A DNA stretch of 64,000 nt from Nomia melanderi (lineage: Eukaryota; Arthropoda; Insecta; Hymenoptera; Halictidae). Shown in pieces: positions 46,878 through 57,578 of the stretch. The stretch's first letter is position 1, and each line of letters opens with the position of its first letter. The notes under the pieces are model-generated. The model had not been told where the DNA came from. It ran no database searches and saw only the letters and a program-made list of their open reading frames with translations. Location of the stretch: positions 5,768,451 through 5,832,450 of the forward strand of contig NC_135012.1 of assembly GCF_051020985.1 (NCBI RefSeq), given 5' to 3'. The position numbers were made by a program, and so were the translations under genes.

Positions 46878-47092
46878 CACATTGCGTGCGGGCCATTTTG
46901 TTAATTACAATTTGTATCAGTTACATTTCATTCATTTATTCATTATTGAATGTTTCCAAGAGCTTCCATTGCAAATAGAAATACTTTCAACTATACGCGA
47001 AAGGAATCAACTATCTACTGTATTTATTTATTTATTTATCTAATCTATTTAATATTCCTCGGCGGTACGTTACTTTTTCCGCGTACAATATG
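46878..47092 (+). mobile_element. Family 8-like TTAA element
   Basis: TTAA at 46874-46877, then CACATTGCGTGCGGG; it ends CCGCGTACAATATG at TTAA 47093-47096. Imperfect inverted repeat; 215 bp. Confidence 0.65.
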
Positions 47093-47096
47093 TTAA

Positions 47097-47340
47097 CCAG
47101 TTAACTGTGTTTGACGAGTATACACGTCATCGTAAAGCTTGAGATGACACTAATTTTTGCAGTGATGAATTCTTTATTTTTCCGCATAAACATGTAATTC
47201 TTCTTTGTTTCGCTTTCATCTTTTATTAAAATATACTCTACGTGCATTCGTCCTACGCTCGACGAGTACACGCTCCATTTTTCGATTTTACCGCGCGCAG
47301 AACCAGAGGTTTTCCAACTATATTCCACAGATAAAACTGG
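47097..47340 (+). mobile_element. TTAA MITE, family 7, complete
   Basis: Flanked by TTAA at 47093-47096 and 47341-47344. Ends CCAGTTAACTG and AAAACTGG. Contains GACGAGTATACACG and, 160 bp later, GACGAGTACACGC. 244 bp. Its left TTAA is shared with the previous element. Confidence 0.7.
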
Positions 47341-47344
47341 TTAA

Positions 47345-49011
47345 AAATCTCTGGCATTCGAACGGTTAAAGTCGCGTGCCTCGAAGAGTTAAATCTTCCA
47401 GCAGCGAGACAATCCGAAAGACAGAAACAAGAGAATCCGCGAGACGCGGAGGCGTTGGCATTATCGGATCCATCCGGCGCGCGAACTTTAATAAGAGGGA
47501 AGGGAAGAGGAGAAGCCGGGGCTCGGCGTGGCCCGCGAACTTGACCCATTTCAGCCCGAAAGAAAAAGGGGGAAGAAAGCGGGCAAAAAGCCCGACGCGG
47601 AAGAAGGAAAGTCCGCGGCGCGCTGGCCTCTGTATAAAACGAAGGACAAAGCCGCGGGGAAGCGGACCGGTAACCAAGCGAAAAATAAAAGATTGTGACG
47701 GGGACACGGCGGAATGATAAATTCACGTTCACACGTGTTTTTTGTCCGGCCTCCACCTGCCCCGCTGGCCCCTCCAGCTCCACCTGATTCGATCCTAATC
47801 GACGATCTTACGTCACGGATGCAAAGTCACAACCGGTTTCAGACAGCGAACGGGGCCTTACGAACTGTTTACACGTAGCGTGCGTCAGCTCCGTGGGCCC
47901 AACCTCTCCTCCCGCCCCTCCGGCCGTTCCTCTATTATCCTCTTTCTCGGCCGCTCAGGTTCTGGACAGTCAAAGGTCTTCCCCGGCCTGTGCCGTGTTA
48001 TCTAATAATAAACCTCCCGTCCGCGACAAGGTGAAATCATCTAGCGAATCCCCGGACCCGTGGCAGATACGGTTCACGCGATCCATCGATCTTTTCCTTG
48101 ATCTTTGCATCGACCGCGATGAAACGTGAATAGCTGATTCGTAGCAGTGGAAACGGCTTGAAGAATTACTTCTGTGGGATCGGTTGTCTTTAGTTTCGTT
48201 GGAACGGTGTTGATTGATATGCTTCTAATAGGGGTGGTTTTTTCTCGATAGGTTGTTCAAGCGAGATTCAATCTTGTTCTATTAAGTACGCGTTTCGTTA
48301 ACTTTCGCTGGAGTCGTTCGTAATGATATATTATTATGAGATCAGAGTTTCTGTGGCGTCCTCGACTAATATAAAACGCTGCGTTGAACTATCTTTCACG
48401 CGGGTAATACTAACGCGAGAGTAGAATCGAGAACACTCCGAGTCCCGAAGGTTTTTTGCTTTCGAAAGCCAGCGAGAAAGCAAATAGGAATTAAGAAGAT
48501 GAATATGAAATTTATAATATTCAATATTTCACATATGTATTATAAACATTATATACATAGGACGATAATTTTCGAATCAGAAACAGTCACCTGTGGGTCA
48601 CCTCTCGAGTCCAAAGGGTCAATAAATTATTTTAACCTTCGCATACTCGGATCCTTCAAGGAATCCCCTCGCAGCTACAAGCCAGAAGCAAGAGAAATAA
48701 AATTCCCACCCCTCCCGCTGGAAAATAGAAAAAGCCCCGGCCGTTCCGCGTCGCCGTTCGCCTCTGTTATTTCAATATCCGCGAATGGCCGCGCTATCGA
48801 GTATTGAGTGTCAATATTTGCGCGGCGCTCGACGTTTATTCAACGGCCGAAACGGTTCTCCGGCGAGTAGCGCGGCCGGAGGAGAAGGGAAAGGTCGAAG
48901 AAGGGTGGGCCGGGGGTTGAGCGCGTATAATTACGCGGCTCCTCCTGGCGAGCGCGAATTTTCGAGCAATTAAGCCGGTACGGAATTAAGCAAGGAGACA
49001 CGGAAACTCAC
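47345..49011. other. GC-rich end of the giant intron
   Basis: 47350-47960 and 48640-49000 are GC-rich with overlapping frames (176 codons minus, 113 plus and minus) but no domains. Being next to the microexon, part may be splicing or regulatory sequence; nothing specific seen. Confidence 0.4.
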
Positions 49012-49048
49012 CCTTCTGCAGCTGGCCGTGGTCCGCGTTCATTTTCGC
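49012..49048 (-). CDS. rn: Microexon (37 nt) of the rotund/squeeze-like gene
   Basis: Seen: on the minus strand a strong acceptor TTTCTGTTGCAG precedes GCGAAAATGAACGCG, and the exon closes CTGCAGAAGG|GTGAGT. In phase 0 it reads AKMNADHGQLQK plus the first base of a Gly codon. The entry phase matches the GAG end of the upstream exon at 49146-49214, and the one-base exit matches the two-base entry of the exon at 19701-19876. An exon this short is invisible to ORF-length searches; it is supported by two consensus splice sites and continuous reading phase on both sides. It contains an internal ATG in frame. It is separated from the upstream exon by a 97 nt intron and from the downstream exon by 29.1 kb. 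The peptide itself has no domain I recognise; gene identity rests on its neighbour. Confidence 0.75.
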
Positions 49049-49145
49049 CTGCAACAGAAAGTGCTGCGCTTCACTAAGTAGAATTAGCACGGGCCCGCGA
49101 AAATTCCGGCGATTCGGTTAAAATATGTGCGACCGGCTGGCTCAC
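49049..49145 (-). other. Short intron between the two small coding exons
   Basis: A 97 nt GT-AG intron read on the minus strand. It begins GTGAGCCAGCC, ends TTTCTGTTGCAG and separates two phase-compatible exons. Its size is typical of short insect introns. The pyrimidine tract before its 3' splice site is the strongest of the three acceptors in the window. Confidence 0.75.
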
Positions 49146-49214
49146 CTCGTAACCTTGTTTCGCGCCCCGTCCGCCGCTCCAGTAGTCGCTCTCCTTGTCG
49201 TGGGGGTTGCATTG
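49146..49214 (-). CDS. rn: Coding exon (69 nt) of the rotund/squeeze-like gene
   Basis: Seen: on the minus strand the acceptor CGCTTTCTGTTCCAG is followed by CAATGCAACCCCCACGAC, and the exon ends GGTTACGAG|GTGAGC. Read in phase 0 it gives 23 codons beginning QCNPHDKESDYWSGG and ending KQGYE with no stop. The phase 0 exit joins the 37 nt exon, and the two together lead in frame into the zinc-finger exon. An ATG at its second base is out of frame with the downstream exons (it gives a different, basic peptide), so it is not taken as the start. The region is N-terminal to the fingers and probably unstructured. The next exon upstream, presumably with the initiator ATG, was not identified with confidence. 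Confidence 0.75.
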
Positions 49215-52200
49215 CTGGAACAGAAAGCGCGGTAGCGCACCGTTAACCTTCACGGGCGTTTCGTTAAAAGTCGGGCCCGGTTCTTTCGGAAATGCCGGAT
49301 CGTTGCGTGCCGAAACTAATTCGGAAGTTCCCTGGGGGGTTCCGGCAATTGTGATATACTTTGCGTCGAAAGAGACAGGATTGGTACGAGGATAGTTCGG
49401 GAAACGGGGGATGGTTAAATTTGATGTTTCAATTCTTCACGGACATCCGTCGGGTTTTGTTTAATCAAAGTTGAACGGGATTAATGGAACTCCGTGGATA
49501 GAACAGTTTTAGATGACCTACGACGGATAGATCTGGAATTAGGAAGGAATGAAATCTCGGGTTCATAAATATTTCAGAAAATTGGGAGCGTCTTTCGCTG
49601 TTGGAACTTTCATTCAGGCAAACTCGATTTCAGCTAACAACACTTACAGGAACTCGTACAAGATTCACGGCGATTAAGTAATCGTTGCAGAAACATCGCG
49701 TAAACAGTGATTATTCGAGAACCGTTGGTCTTTCGCCAGCTGGATTTTTATTAGCGACAACGCGTACCTTGAAAACCTACGAGGGGTGGCTCGATAATTG
49801 GCGAGCACCGTGCGGCGCAAGGGGCTGTAGGTGAGAGGCCGAGGGTCGGCAAGGTGGTGGAGTGTGATACACCGAGGGAGGCAGTCGAAGTGGTGGGCGG
49901 CGAAGGCGGCGAAGAGGGTCGCGGATGGTAAAACGGGGGTGGCGAGAGGGTGGACGGAGGCGCTGTCTAGACACAACAGAGACAAGGGTAGCGGACCTGG
50001 CCTCTGACCTTGGGCATCACTCGGCCTTCTGCGAAGATAAACAATCCCAACCCCTGAACGGTGTTTCCCTGGCGTAACTTGTTACGCGGACACGGGGGTG
50101 GATAGGTCGCGTGGGAGTAATGCCTGAGGGTCGAAGGATACGCCGAGGACACCGAGGACGAGCTCGAATTTCATCGGAATATTTAATAAATACCCCTACG
50201 ATCTCGACGAATCGTCAACCCTGCAGAAAAAACCAAATGGAATTTCCATCGAAGAAAATGAAACTGTCCTCTGGAAATTCGATCGACTCCGAAGGCAGTT
50301 AAATATCGAATCTCCTAAATCTTGACGCAGCCCGTCCCACGAGGGAGTTCCCGAAATCATTCAAATTTGTTCCCAGTAAATCATTCGGCGCTAATTGCGA
50401 CACCGTGGAAAATTCTACCTAATCTCCCCCGACCGTGTTCCCACACCGTTAAACGCGTCCATCCCTCGACTAAGGGAACGCAGGGTTTTAAACGACGGGT
50501 AGAACAGGACCTGCAGGACACCGAGAATACCAGGGATGACCTCGTTTCCCTTCTCATGACCTCCTAAACCGCAGATGACCCGCCGCCACCCTGCAACACG
50601 AACGATCTTGTGGGTGGTCACGTATCCAGCCCGAAGGACTCGGAATGTGATCCGTAAGGGAAGAGCCGGGGGCGGTTTATTTTCAACTTGTCTCGGAGCC
50701 AACGGCTGGAAAATTTATAGCGCGGATAAAAAATGTCTGCCGAAGAGGAATGAAAGACGATAAGCTGAGGTAATGCTTCATTCCGAGGGAACGTTTGTTC
50801 GTCTCCGCTCGGCGGGGAATGTTTCACGGGCTCCTTAATTGGCGAAATGTCAAAAGCCGAGGTAAAAAAAAAATTCGAAGGAACTGGAGTAACCAGGAAT
50901 TTCTCGTCGGTTCGTGGGTTTTCGAGACGATTGAACGATCGCCCCAGTTCCAACGCGAAAGGGAATCGATATTACGGCCACTTCGCGGGCCAAATTTTAC
51001 GCCCCCGTAAATCTGAGGGTGTAGGGCCGACCTAGAAACCGAACGAAGGGACACCATAAGGCGTCGAAAGGGCGATACTCTCGTCTGTCGCTCTACAGGT
51101 GGCTCGTGAAACGATCCGATTCTTGCGAGAAACTCCGGGAACGCGAAGGGATATGCATTTTTGGGGGCGAGGGTGGTCAAGCGCGCCTTAACGCGAAGGG
51201 TAGCGAACCCTCCGACGACGACGACTCGGAGAATGCTTTTCGGGTGTTGCGTGCTGTTCGAGGGTAATTTCGGGGAAACATTTTCGAGCGAGACATTTTC
51301 CCAACGGAATCCTCCTCCTTGAATTAAACCTTCGAAGGGAAACGTTACAGTATTGTTGACGTAAAAATATAGAACATACAGTTGCAGAATTAATTATTCA
51401 AGGGGATCAACGCATAGATTCTCTTCTCTATTATTGAAGAGTTGAATGCATAAGATTGTAAGTATTTGAAGAAGTTTTCAAAGAGTTAAGGGTTGTCTTC
51501 GAATCAAGTATCAAACCCATCGACACGATGAAGCATTTATCTTCATTAGTCCTAGATTCGGAAATTTATGATCTCCGCTCGAGTAATTACTCAAAGTAGT
51601 ATTCTCATGATTAATGGCGACTTTCGCCTCGATCCAAAAATAAAAATCAGGCTAGAGGGTTTCTGGGGGATGGGTCGAGGGACGTGAGACATCTCGAGCA
51701 TCACCGGAAGCGACGACGTCCACGGTTCTATTTTAAAGTCGGACCAGCGCAGGGGACTCAGGTGGAGAGCACCTAGCCGGGGGGAATCGTTTTTTGAGCA
51801 GGAAGGGACTGGATCATCCCTTAAATCCGCCACGGCTGCCGACATATGGCGGCGCGATCGGCCACGTGACGCTTAAAATTGGATTCCCAAATGAAGAAAA
51901 CGGGAATAATTAAAGCGTTTCGATCGCGCGAGCCTCGCGGGCCGCGTCTAATGTCATCCCCTGACATTTCTCTGACATTTACGATAAGGGTTGTCGACCG
52001 AGACGCAACCCTCGACCGATCCCGATCGAATCTCGGCGTTGCAGGTCGGCGCTGCGGTCCGAGAGCCGACATCTTCCGATAATTTTCACGCTTTTCATCA
52101 AGGGGGCACAGAAGAATCGGCGAGGAGAACCCTTTCCACCCCATTTGCCATTACCGCCACCCCCCGATCAATTTACCCAGATCCAGGCTCGAACGAACGC

Positions 52201-52299
52201 GGACACGGGTCTTCGAAAAATTCAAGTCGATAATTTCTATCTAGCCGGAAAACTCCGTAGTGGGGGTGTTAGCCGGCTCTGTCCGATCCAACCCTTACG
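49215..52299. other. Upstream intron or flank, no exon confirmed
   Basis: GC-rich DNA with many short frames. Possible donors at 49767 and 50418 on the minus strand end frames in the wrong phase for the known exon. No repeats matched. Confidence 0.4.
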
Positions 52300-52415
52300 T
52301 CCAGGCGAATACACGCACACCGGCTTGCGCGCCGACATCTGCATACACTCTTGTGTGTACACATGCAAACACACGTGCACACACATGCACAGACACACGT
52401 ACACACATGGGCGAA
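52300..52415. repeat. CA-rich simple repeat
   Basis: ACACACGTGCACACACATGC and ACACACGTACACACATGG-type imperfect (CA)n, with alternating purine-pyrimidine character. Confidence 0.8.
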
Positions 52416-52439
52416 CGGTTAGAGAGGGGTAGGTGGAAA

Positions 52440-54110
52440 AAGCGAAAAGGAGGGAAAAAAATGGAAAAACGTGCTCCACGATCCCTGGATTGGTAATCCA
52501 ACCTACCACGAGCAGCTCGAAGCGAAGATAAAGAAGGGAAGAGAAAAAAAAATACATTTTAGCTCGCATCCAGGCGCTGCAGCCACCCTCTCCGCCTCCT
52601 TCCACAACCTCCCTCGTCCTCCTCTCTGCCTCCGCCCTCGCCCGGGGTTCCCCTGTCTCTGTCTATTCCGTATGTCGGTGTAGGTGGTCGGGCCGATAGT
52701 CGAGAGAGCGTCCCGATAGCAAAAGGACGCCTACGCCCGGCGTCGGAGGGTGGCCGGGGAAAAAAATCACAAGGATAGGTGGGCGCGTGGAGGGGCTGGT
52801 GCGGAGGGGCCGGCGGAGAGAAACAGAGAGCGAGACGAAGGAGGCGGAAGGGGTGGAAAGGGGGGCAGAAGCGTAGATCGAAGGAGAGCAAGCAAAGGGG
52901 GATGAAAAAGAAGAGAAAAGAGACAGAGAAGGAGGGCGCTCGAGGCGGCCTGGGCCGCGGGGGTGCACGGGACTGGGGGGGCGGCGGGCTGGTGAACCAA
53001 CCGTCCGGGGGCGGGGGGGCGGAAAAGAGGTGTAAAAAAAAATATCGGAGCCGAGGAAACGGGAGGAAAAAATCGGCCAGTCTCCGGGAAGGAGGAGCGC
53101 GGCCGGGGAACGAGGGGCGGAAAGATAGACGCGGAGGGGGTGGAAAGGATCGAACGACTCGGGGAAAGACGGGGGTAGCGGTGGGGATCGGACAGATGAA
53201 AAATATATCGAAGTCGAAGACGCGGGAACGACGGACGCCGCGGCGAACGGGGAAAGGTGAATGCTACGAGCGACAGACTCGCGTGGAAATTAACGAAAAA
53301 TCATTGATCCTCGGAAAATGATGGTAACGGACCGATGGAAAATTCATGTTTCGTGTTCTTGTACAAAGCGTTCAACTAAATCTTGCGATCAAGAAAGCCG
53401 CGCGAGGAAAGCGTGATCGCGGGGCACAATCTTAGGAGTCCCGTGTCCTCGAATGAAGCCCTCGAAGGAAGACGAGTCACGCGTTTTCTCGGTGTCCAGC
53501 TGAAGTTGGAAGGGGGTGCGAGCCGAACGGGGGCGGAAAGGATCGGCGGCGAGGGGGGTTGGAAGTGGCGCAAAAAGAAGACGAAGGAGGAGCAGGGACG
53601 TGGAAGAAAAGGGGAGAGAGGCGGCGTACGCGCGCGGCTGGGACCGGACGAAGACGGAGAGACCGCGCGCGCGGCAGGAAAAGTGGGTGGTCGGGCGGAG
53701 AGAAAAAGGGAGAGGAAAAATCGACGGCGGGAAGAGGGACGGAGACGATACGTGGGGGTCGGGGGTGCGGGCGGGGGCGCGCGGGGTGAGACAGAGAGAA
53801 AAAGAGGGGCCCACACCGTGCACATGCGTGACCGTCCGTCCGCGTACGAGGCGGCGTGTATTGATCAGCCAAAGAGCGCCACGACGCCGGGCGTCCTTTC
53901 TGCGAGCCTTGCTTTTTTCGGCACGACGGCCGAGAGAGGGTGGAGGAGCTGCTAGATGCTGGAGGAGGGCGGCGAGGGGTGGGTTAGGCGGTTCGCGGCG
54001 AGAAACGCGGCGGGAGTGACGTTCGCGGGACGAGAGAGGCAGGGGGCCGCGTCTCGCGACCTAGCCCAACGGACGCCCGCCGTGACGTCACCCCCTCTTT
54101 CTTTATCTGT
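52440..54110 (-). other. CpG-rich purine-biased block, possible promoter region
   Basis: The plus strand is strongly G+A-rich at 52780-53310 and 53500-53800 (GAGAGAAAAAGGGAGAGG-type) and CpG-dense. Mirror long frames exist on all strands (up to 190 codons) purely from stop depletion. Position upstream of the minus-strand exons and GAGA-rich content would fit a promoter or 5' UTR, but no TATA box, initiator or exon boundary can be shown. Confidence 0.3.
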
Positions 54111-55339
54111 CGTTATTCGCCACCCTCTTTTTCTTGTCCCACGCTCCCCGTCCCACTGTTTTCCTTCGAAGGGACACGATTACTTCGCGATCCGCCGAAC
54201 GACCGGCGAGATTTCTTCGGTATAACGCTTTGAGACGTCGCGACGCGACGTTCTTCTATGACGAATGCTCCGGGGAATAGTAATTCGATCGGAGGGTGGG
54301 TTTATCCTTGGGAAAGTTCTCAGAGCTGCGACTCGATAAAACGCACCTGTGCCCTTCGAGCTTTTCGACGTGGATCCGTTACGACCCTTGGCCCCTCGCC
54401 TCGGCCAACGATGATACCGCGCGGGAAAGTTCGCCGGGATTTTCAAAGCGGGGGCGAAAGTTGAAACCGCGCTTTTAAACTCGCCGCGGAGCACGGTAAC
54501 CGAGCGGGCGATAATTGTTTAACGAAATTAGAGCGTGGGCTCGGCGGACGGGGGAAGAGCGGCGAATATTTTTTCGGGGTTGAAACCTGCGAAGAAATTA
54601 CCGTCTCCGGTGTTGAAAACTGTTTCCTTTCGTTTCTCTTTTTTCGGTACTCTTCGTTGACTTGGTCTTCCGATTTTTATTGTTTCGTCGCAGAACGGGG
54701 CGAGAAAACGACGTGTAAAAAGGCTCGCCGGTGAAGAGGGAAACTTTGGAAATTCGCTCGCGGGTTTAATTCCGGTGAAGACGCACTTCCCGCGGAATAT
54801 GATAGCTCGTTCAGCGTAGCCTGACGCCGCTTTGGTTACCTTTTCATTTATTTGTTTCACGTTCGCCGCCGCGTCGTCTCTCGACCGCCGCTTTCCCCGG
54901 GACCGCGCACTTTCCCGTGATACTTTCCTTCGTTAACGCGGAACAAGTGCTTTATCCTGTGTTCCGCGCGGATTAAAGGGAAGCTGTTTTAATCTACGAC
55001 GCTTCATTTTTTCGCGAACGATACGAAGTCCCTTCACAAAAGCCGCCGCGAACCCGAGTCGGGCGAGGAACCTCTTTTCGCCGGGGGAAACGGTCCTTCA
55101 ACCCTTCTTGAGATCCTCTTATTAACTCGCAAGACAAAGGACTCGAGAACCGTGGACTCAAGCTTCTTGGAATAATCGAATGAAACACAAAGAAAGGGAT
55201 TGGTCGGTGGTACCGTAAGAATGCCATTTGAATGCTTCGGGAAAATGGAAGATTAAAAGATCATTTCCTGAATAAATATACTCAAGTTTTTCTAATTAAA
55301 TATAATTAGGTACTAACCGTTCCGTGCTCTAGAATTTAC
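54111..55339. other. Upstream stretch without recognised gene
   Basis: Moderately GC-rich; short frames on both strands without domains. A minus-strand ATG followed by a phase 0 GTAAAT donor adjoins the right edge (55340-55357) and is discussed as a weak candidate first exon. Confidence 0.35.
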
Positions 55340-55562
55340 CTTTGACTCGCGGAACATCGATTCGAACCGAAGTAGGCTAGGTCGTTCAATTCCAGTTAAT
55401 CTTTTACAGCGAACTCCACGTTTCCTCGGAACCCTTGTGCCTGGGCACGGCCACAGGATTTTTCTACTCCCATAGAAATTCTGCGTGTAATTCTTTCGTG
55501 GTCGCCGGTCACTTTTCGATCGGAGAAGATTAAAGATCGGTGGTTGACCCTGCGTTCGACCC

Positions 55563-55640
55563 CTTTTAGTCGCCTCTTACGACAAGCAGGGGATGCTGTG
55601 GATGAATTCTCACCCCCATTCACAGGGGAAGGGTTCAATA
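55563..55640 (-). repeat. Motif resembling a widespread dispersed element
   Basis: The minus strand reads CAGCATCCCCTGCTTGTCG followed by TAAGAGGCGACTAAAAGGGG. I have a strong impression of having seen this phrase in many unrelated arthropod sequences, as part of an interspersed element, but cannot name it. No terminal repeats or target-site duplication were found. Confidence 0.4.
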
Positions 55641-57019
55641 AACCCCGACGTTCATTCCAAAATCATTTCATTCGAACCCGTTCCAATCGCATTGAAATAA
55701 TTACCTAATATTTACTAAACGTTCGCGTCGTAACAACTGTTATCGTAACGTCTTGTTTCTCATCGGGGAAATCGTATCAAAAGTCAACGAGGGTACTCAA
55801 CTTCCCCGAGTGCGGGTTCGGTTGTCAAGATCCACAGGGTTCCCCGGGAAAAAAGCTCTCCACGGAGGAAGAAAAAAAACCCGTCTCGACCCTCATTTCA
55901 GCGCGAGCAAAGTGCGTCGATGTTGTGTCTTGCCGGCTGATGGGACGATCCGGTGTTTGAAAAGGACTACTTAATTCTTAATGCCCCCGAAGGGCCTCTC
56001 GTGTTCAACTATCCGGGATCAACGTATCGCCGGATCCTCGATCCCCGGTGCATTCTCCGTCGATCATGCGACTCGATGCGCTTCGTTTGCGCCGGATTCA
56101 ATAACAGCTCGATGGACGTTTAATAGGGAAATCTTTCGATAGCCAGGGTTATCCTCGACCGTTCAACTGAAACTCGAGGAATCTCAATCTCAACGGCATC
56201 ATTGTGCCGGGCACTTCGAGTTCCGAACTTTCCTCGCACTCCGGTAAGAAGCCGTCGCTCTGCCAGCCGTGGCAGTCACTTAATCTTGTCAGAGGAGCCG
56301 TACACCGAGTACTCGAGTACGCTTACTTTATACCAAACAACATCTTCATGATTCTTTTTTCTCATGCAGAAGTGGAGCTGAAGGGTGCTCGTGAGTTGAT
56401 CGAAACGTCGGGCATCGTACCAGCTGAGCAGAGGAGCCGAGTCGGAGATGAAAGATATTAAAAATAGATTAAAGAAGGCGACTTCCTGGTCTATTTAACT
56501 TGACGCCCCCCGGTTCTTTAGGCGTGCCGGAGGCGATTTAAAGGCCGAATAGAAATTCCGTGACGCCGTTAGAAAACCGCCCGGAGAACCTGATCGTTCC
56601 GTTCGTCGTCGTCGTCGTCCTCGTCGCCGTCTTAATGACTTATAGCGGGGTACTAATGACAGAAGCCCTGGGACGACCCGGTGGGTCCCGATGGACCGAT
56701 TCCGGGAACGGGCTGAGATTCAACAGGGTGAACACTCTCGGGTTTCTAGTCGTGACAGAACGAAACTGCGATCGACGAGCCAAGGTCCAAGGCCCGCCAC
56801 GAGGGCCCCTGATAAATTGCTGGCAGCTGGCAAAACTCTGGAGTCCTCAAGGGTTACACGTGGCCGCGAGAACGAACGGGTGAGGAACCTGTCTACCCTG
56901 CAGCGACCGACACGACATCGCCTACTAAACCTTTGAACACTGATTAGGAGACATCCTGTTATTTTACGTGCGTAAATGTTCTTCGAGTTTTAGACGACTG
57001 ACGTTATGAGGATTTATTG
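55641..57019. other. Upstream stretch without recognised gene
   Basis: Mixed GC-rich DNA; a (GTC)n patch lies at 56601-56631. Frames at 56204-56461 and 56560-56883 (plus) have no domain. Confidence 0.4.
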
Positions 57020-57023
57020 TTAA

Positions 57024-57200
57024 CATGTTAAATGCTATGAGGATCACCGGTGACCCCCGATGAAACTCAGTTATTGTAATTCTCTCTATTATGTAATAAT
57101 TGCGATAATAATAACGCAATTCAATTCAATTAAATAATTTAATATTGTATTTCTTTCGTTTCGCATATTCTCCGCCTGAAATCGTGCGGCACTCAACGTG
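57024..57200 (-). mobile_element. TTAA MITE, family 4
   Basis: Flanked by TTAA at 57020-57023 and 57201-57204. Ends CATGTTAAATGC and GGCACTCAACGTG, with GATCACCGGTGACCCCC just inside the left end. 177 bp, same orientation as 42275-42507. Confidence 0.72.
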
Positions 57201-57404
57201 TTAAGGAGTTTATACACATTTTGTGGGAAGAGGATGGAATATTTTCTTATGTGAAGATTGATCATTTGTTCTTTGTAATGTCAGATATACGTTGCGTTTT
57301 AGGTAATCAAGAGATTTTTAGCTACTGAAATGTCCCTATAATTACGAGCAAATGTAAAAATAGTTGCTTAGCGCAGTTGTTTCAAGAGCTGACCGTCTTA
57401 ATTT

Positions 57405-57574
57405 AATACAGAAAAATTGTAGTTTCATTCATCACTACGCGAAACATCGAGATAAAATACTTTCATCACTTAATTTACGCATGAACGATCATAAAGTCAG
57501 TTTCAACGAAGGTCGTTCGCACCTCATCACAAAACATCGACTATTTCCAGCGAAAAGCTTGCAAGTGCGAAAGA
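57405..57574 (+). mobile_element. Family 1 element, decayed
   Basis: CACCTCATCACAAAACATCG, CTATTTCCAGCGAAAAGCTT and the end AAGTGCGAAAGA before TTAA 57575-57578 resemble the right half of 36591-36817. Confidence 0.5.
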
Positions 57575-57578
57575 TTAA

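Larger units (their letters stand above)
19877..49011 (-). other. Giant intron (29.1 kb) of the rotund/squeeze-like gene
   Basis: Inferred from two phase-matched flanking exons on the minus strand: donor CAGAAGG|GTGAGT at its right end, acceptor GATTTCAG at its left end. It is filled with short TTAA-flanked repeats, minisatellites and GC-rich blocks, listed separately. No nested gene with recognisable protein or RNA homology was found in either strand. Very long introns are usual in insect developmental transcription-factor genes, and regulatory sequence inside it is plausible but not demonstrated here. Confidence 0.7.

Noticed and set aside
49146..49214. ATG at the second base of the exon as the translation start
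   Set aside because: Its frame does not continue into the finger frame of the downstream exons.
49752..49985. Upstream exon ending at a CAAG|GTACGC donor
   Set aside because: The open frame crossing it is not in phase 0 at that donor, as the next exon requires.
50419..50702. Upstream exon ending at a TTAG|GTAGAA donor
   Set aside because: Wrong phase for joining the exon at 49146-49214, weak donor, peptide without similarity.
53383..53955. 190-codon plus-strand frame in the purine block
   Set aside because: Gly/Arg/Glu low-complexity translation of G+A-rich DNA, with equally long frames on the opposite strand.
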